This document shows, one piece after another, positions 5,926-6,930 of a stretch of DNA of 6,930 nt. Origin of the DNA: Fen-1273 sp035516035 (GTDB lineage: Bacteria; Bacteroidota; Ignavibacteria; UBA10030; UBA6906); NCBI GenBank assembly GCA_035516035.1, contig DATJAS010000130.1, positions 1 through 6,930 on the forward strand. The letters are read 5' to 3'. The first letter of the stretch is position 1; the number at the start of each line of letters is the position of its first letter. The notes below the pieces were generated by a model. It did not search any database, was not told the origin of the DNA, and was given only the letters and a program-made list of their open reading frames with translations. The position numbers and the translations under genes are program-made.

Positions 5926-6258
5926 CTATATGCCGGCGTTGGCGAGCATCGTGCACACGGAGTTCACGCCCGCGACAAGGCGTGGGTGAGAGGCCTCGAA
6001 CCCCTTCACCGACGCCTCAAGGCCGGCAAGCGACAGCCGGAGCAGCTCGGGGTTCTTCTCCCGGCGCGTCGCTTCGTGCGTCGACCGGTCGATGAACCCC
6101 GTGATGCTCTCCGCGTGCTCGGCCCGCGTACGGGAGAGGTCGGTGATCTCCCCCTTCAGCGTCCCCAGGAGCCGGAGCAGCTCGCGCCGGGATTCGTCGC
6201 TCAGCGCCTCCGCGGACCGGAGCCGAGATTCGATGTTCCTGATGGTCTCTTCGATCAT
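5926..6258 (-). CDS. DUF4404-like small protein
   Basis: This 110-residue soluble protein has no signal peptide or membrane helix. It is mostly predicted helix: residues 1-42 have heptad-like leucines (LRSAEALSDESRRELLRLLG, 13-32), 43-75 is polar and highly charged, and the C-terminal FEASHPRLVAGVNSVCTMLA (87-106) followed by NAGI is the best family marker, since DUF4404 proteins end with a similar FE..HP...(L/V)..(I/V)...LA..GI pattern. It is longer than the roughly 85-90 residues I recall for the family, through its middle part. The start has GGGGA about 8 nt upstream. It lies 18 bp after the small membrane protein gene, so the two are probably co-transcribed. Family function is unknown, and nothing here reveals it beyond the association with a sigma factor. 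Confidence 0.8.
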   Translation of the reverse strand: MIEETIRNIESRLRSAEALSDESRRELLRLLGTLKGEITDLSRTRAEHAESITGFIDRSTHEATRREKNPELLRLSLAGLEASVKGFEASHPRLVAGVNSVCTMLANAGI

Positions 6259-6276
6259 GGCGTCCCCGTGCGTTGT

Positions 6277-6618
6277 TCAGGCGTGTGACGCGGGTTCCGG
6301 ATCCTCGCCGCACCTCCTGCGCCACGCCGCGTTGAACTTCTCCCGCTCCTCCGGGGACATCTCGGCGAGCCGCTTCTCGAAATGCCGCTTCCACCGGTCG
6401 TGCCGCCACCCGCGCCCGAAGTGGCCGGGACCGCCCCTGAGGAGAATGTGCGCCAGGAGCAGCAGCGCGATCGACTGGCCGAACGTGATCGCGGGTCCGT
6501 GGAACAGGTCCGGCACCGTGGCGTTCCAGAGGAACATCACCACCCCGCCGAACACGACGACCGCCGCTGCGACAAACACGATACCGAGCAATACTTTTCT
6601 CACCCACCACCGTTTCAT
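6277..6618 (-). CDS. small two-helix membrane protein downstream of a sigma factor
   Basis: This 113-residue protein has a basic N-terminus (MKRWWVRK), a first membrane helix at about 9-30, a short loop with LWNATVPDLFHGPAITF (30-46), a second helix at about 47-61, a Gly/His/Arg-rich segment (GPGHFGRGWRHDRWKRHF, 63-80) and the tail motif MSPEEREKFNAAWRRRCG (87-104). By the positive-inside rule, both ends probably face the cytoplasm. I recall similar small proteins (LWN..P..F, then PEEREKF) immediately after ECF sigma genes in other phyla, but no named family. It lacks the HXXXCXXC zinc motif of classical anti-sigma factors and has a single cysteine (103), so an anti-sigma role is only a possibility. 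A strong purine-rich ribosome binding site (GGAAGGAAGGG) precedes ATG at 6618, and the gene starts 21 bp after the sigma stop. Confidence 0.85.
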   Translation of the reverse strand: MKRWWVRKVLLGIVFVAAAVVVFGGVVMFLWNATVPDLFHGPAITFGQSIALLLLAHILLRGGPGHFGRGWRHDRWKRHFEKRLAEMSPEEREKFNAAWRRRCGEDPEPASHA

Positions 6619-6639
6619 TGTGCCCTTCCTTCCCTGGTA

Positions 6640-6930
6640 TTATTCTGAAATTTCACGGTAGAGATCCTCCAGCCTGCGGCGGAGGTAGAGCACGGCATAC
6701 CGCTTGCGCGAGAGAAGCGTGTTGAGGGGCTCGCCGGTGATCTCCCGGATCTCATTAAAGCTTCTCCCCTCGATCTCGTGCATGACGAACACCTCGCGCT
6801 GTTTCGCCGGGAGCTCTTCCAGCGCCTCCGTCAGCTCCTCGGCGATCACATCCCTGTCGTAGCCCTCGTCAGGTCCCCCGGCATCCGACGGCACCATGTC
6901 ACCGAGCGTGAGCGAACCGTCGTCGATCAC
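6640..6930 (-). CDS. ECF-type sigma-70 factor, C-terminal part (5' end outside the window)
   Basis: The visible 96 residues are the end of a promoter-recognition subunit of RNA polymerase. An acidic linker (about 1-30, ending AEELTEALEELP) leads into region 4. LPAKQREVFVMHEIEGRSF (40-58) and the helix-turn-helix NEIREITGEPLNTLLSRKRY (59-78), then AVLYLRRRL, are the classic region 4.2 layout that contacts the -35 element. The codon at the window edge is GTG, but it is almost certainly an internal Val, because region 2 must lie upstream, outside the window. The protein ends REISE at TAA (6640-6642). The NTLLSRKRYAV wording is close to ECF factors I recall with a small membrane protein encoded directly downstream, as here. 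Its target promoters are unknown. Confidence 0.93.
   Translation of the reverse strand: MIDDGSLTLGDMVPSDAGGPDEGYDRDVIAEELTEALEELPAKQREVFVMHEIEGRSFNEIREITGEPLNTLLSRKRYAVLYLRRRLEDLYREISE

Noticed and set aside
1..6930. CRISPR arrays, tRNA or rRNA genes, insertion sequences, phage genes
   Set aside because: I saw no spaced repeat array, no cloverleaf or rRNA-like stretch, and no transposase, integrase or phage motif in any frame.

Overview
The window is a tightly packed, one-directional gene cluster from a high-GC bacterium. Every gene I can support is on the minus strand, so transcription runs from high to low coordinates. The cell is diderm: there is a TolC-type outer-membrane factor, a lipoprotein adaptor and an RND permease. 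I cannot fix the phylum. The sigma factor, the small membrane protein and the interspersed repeat remind me, from memory only, of environmental lineages such as Acidobacteriota, Gemmatimonadota, Bacteroidota-related or deltaproteobacterial groups.

Right end (about 5926-6930), in transcription order: the C-terminal part of an ECF-type sigma-70 factor (region 4, running off the window edge), a 113-residue two-helix membrane protein with a charged C-terminal tail, and a 110-residue DUF4404-like protein. Spacings are 21 and 18 bp, consistent with one operon. A 57-bp gap then holds little except a GC-rich hairpin repeat whose edges read like a dispersed 'GTCATTGCG ... GAAGCAATC' element.

Middle (3797-5868): an OmpR-family response regulator and its HAMP-containing sensor histidine kinase. 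The two genes overlap by 4 bp (GTGA), so the kinase starts with GTG.

Left part (1-3689): after a 107-bp AT-richer gap carrying a perfect 9-bp direct repeat spaced 11 bp apart (the usual spacing of OmpR-family operators), come an exported protein with two PepSY-like domains and a polyacidic tail, a TolC-family outer-membrane factor overlapping it by 20 bp, a short HlyD/RND adaptor lipoprotein (11-bp gap) and the N-terminal 291 residues of an RND inner-membrane permease (7-bp gap, cut by the window start). The outer-membrane factor, adaptor, permease order is the C-B-A order of czc/cus-type operons.

Taken together, the likely story is a signal-responsive envelope efflux module. The kinase senses a periplasmic signal, the regulator binds upstream of the PepSY-like gene, and the PepSY-like protein plus the tripartite pump are made. 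The substrate cannot be read from the sequence. The least ordinary points are the PepSY-like protein inserted between kinase and pump, its acidic tail being encoded by the same purine-rich DNA that serves as the ribosome binding site and start of the TolC gene, the candidate operator, the adaptor with an unusually short coiled-coil hairpin, and the hairpin repeat that replaces the leader of the regulator gene.
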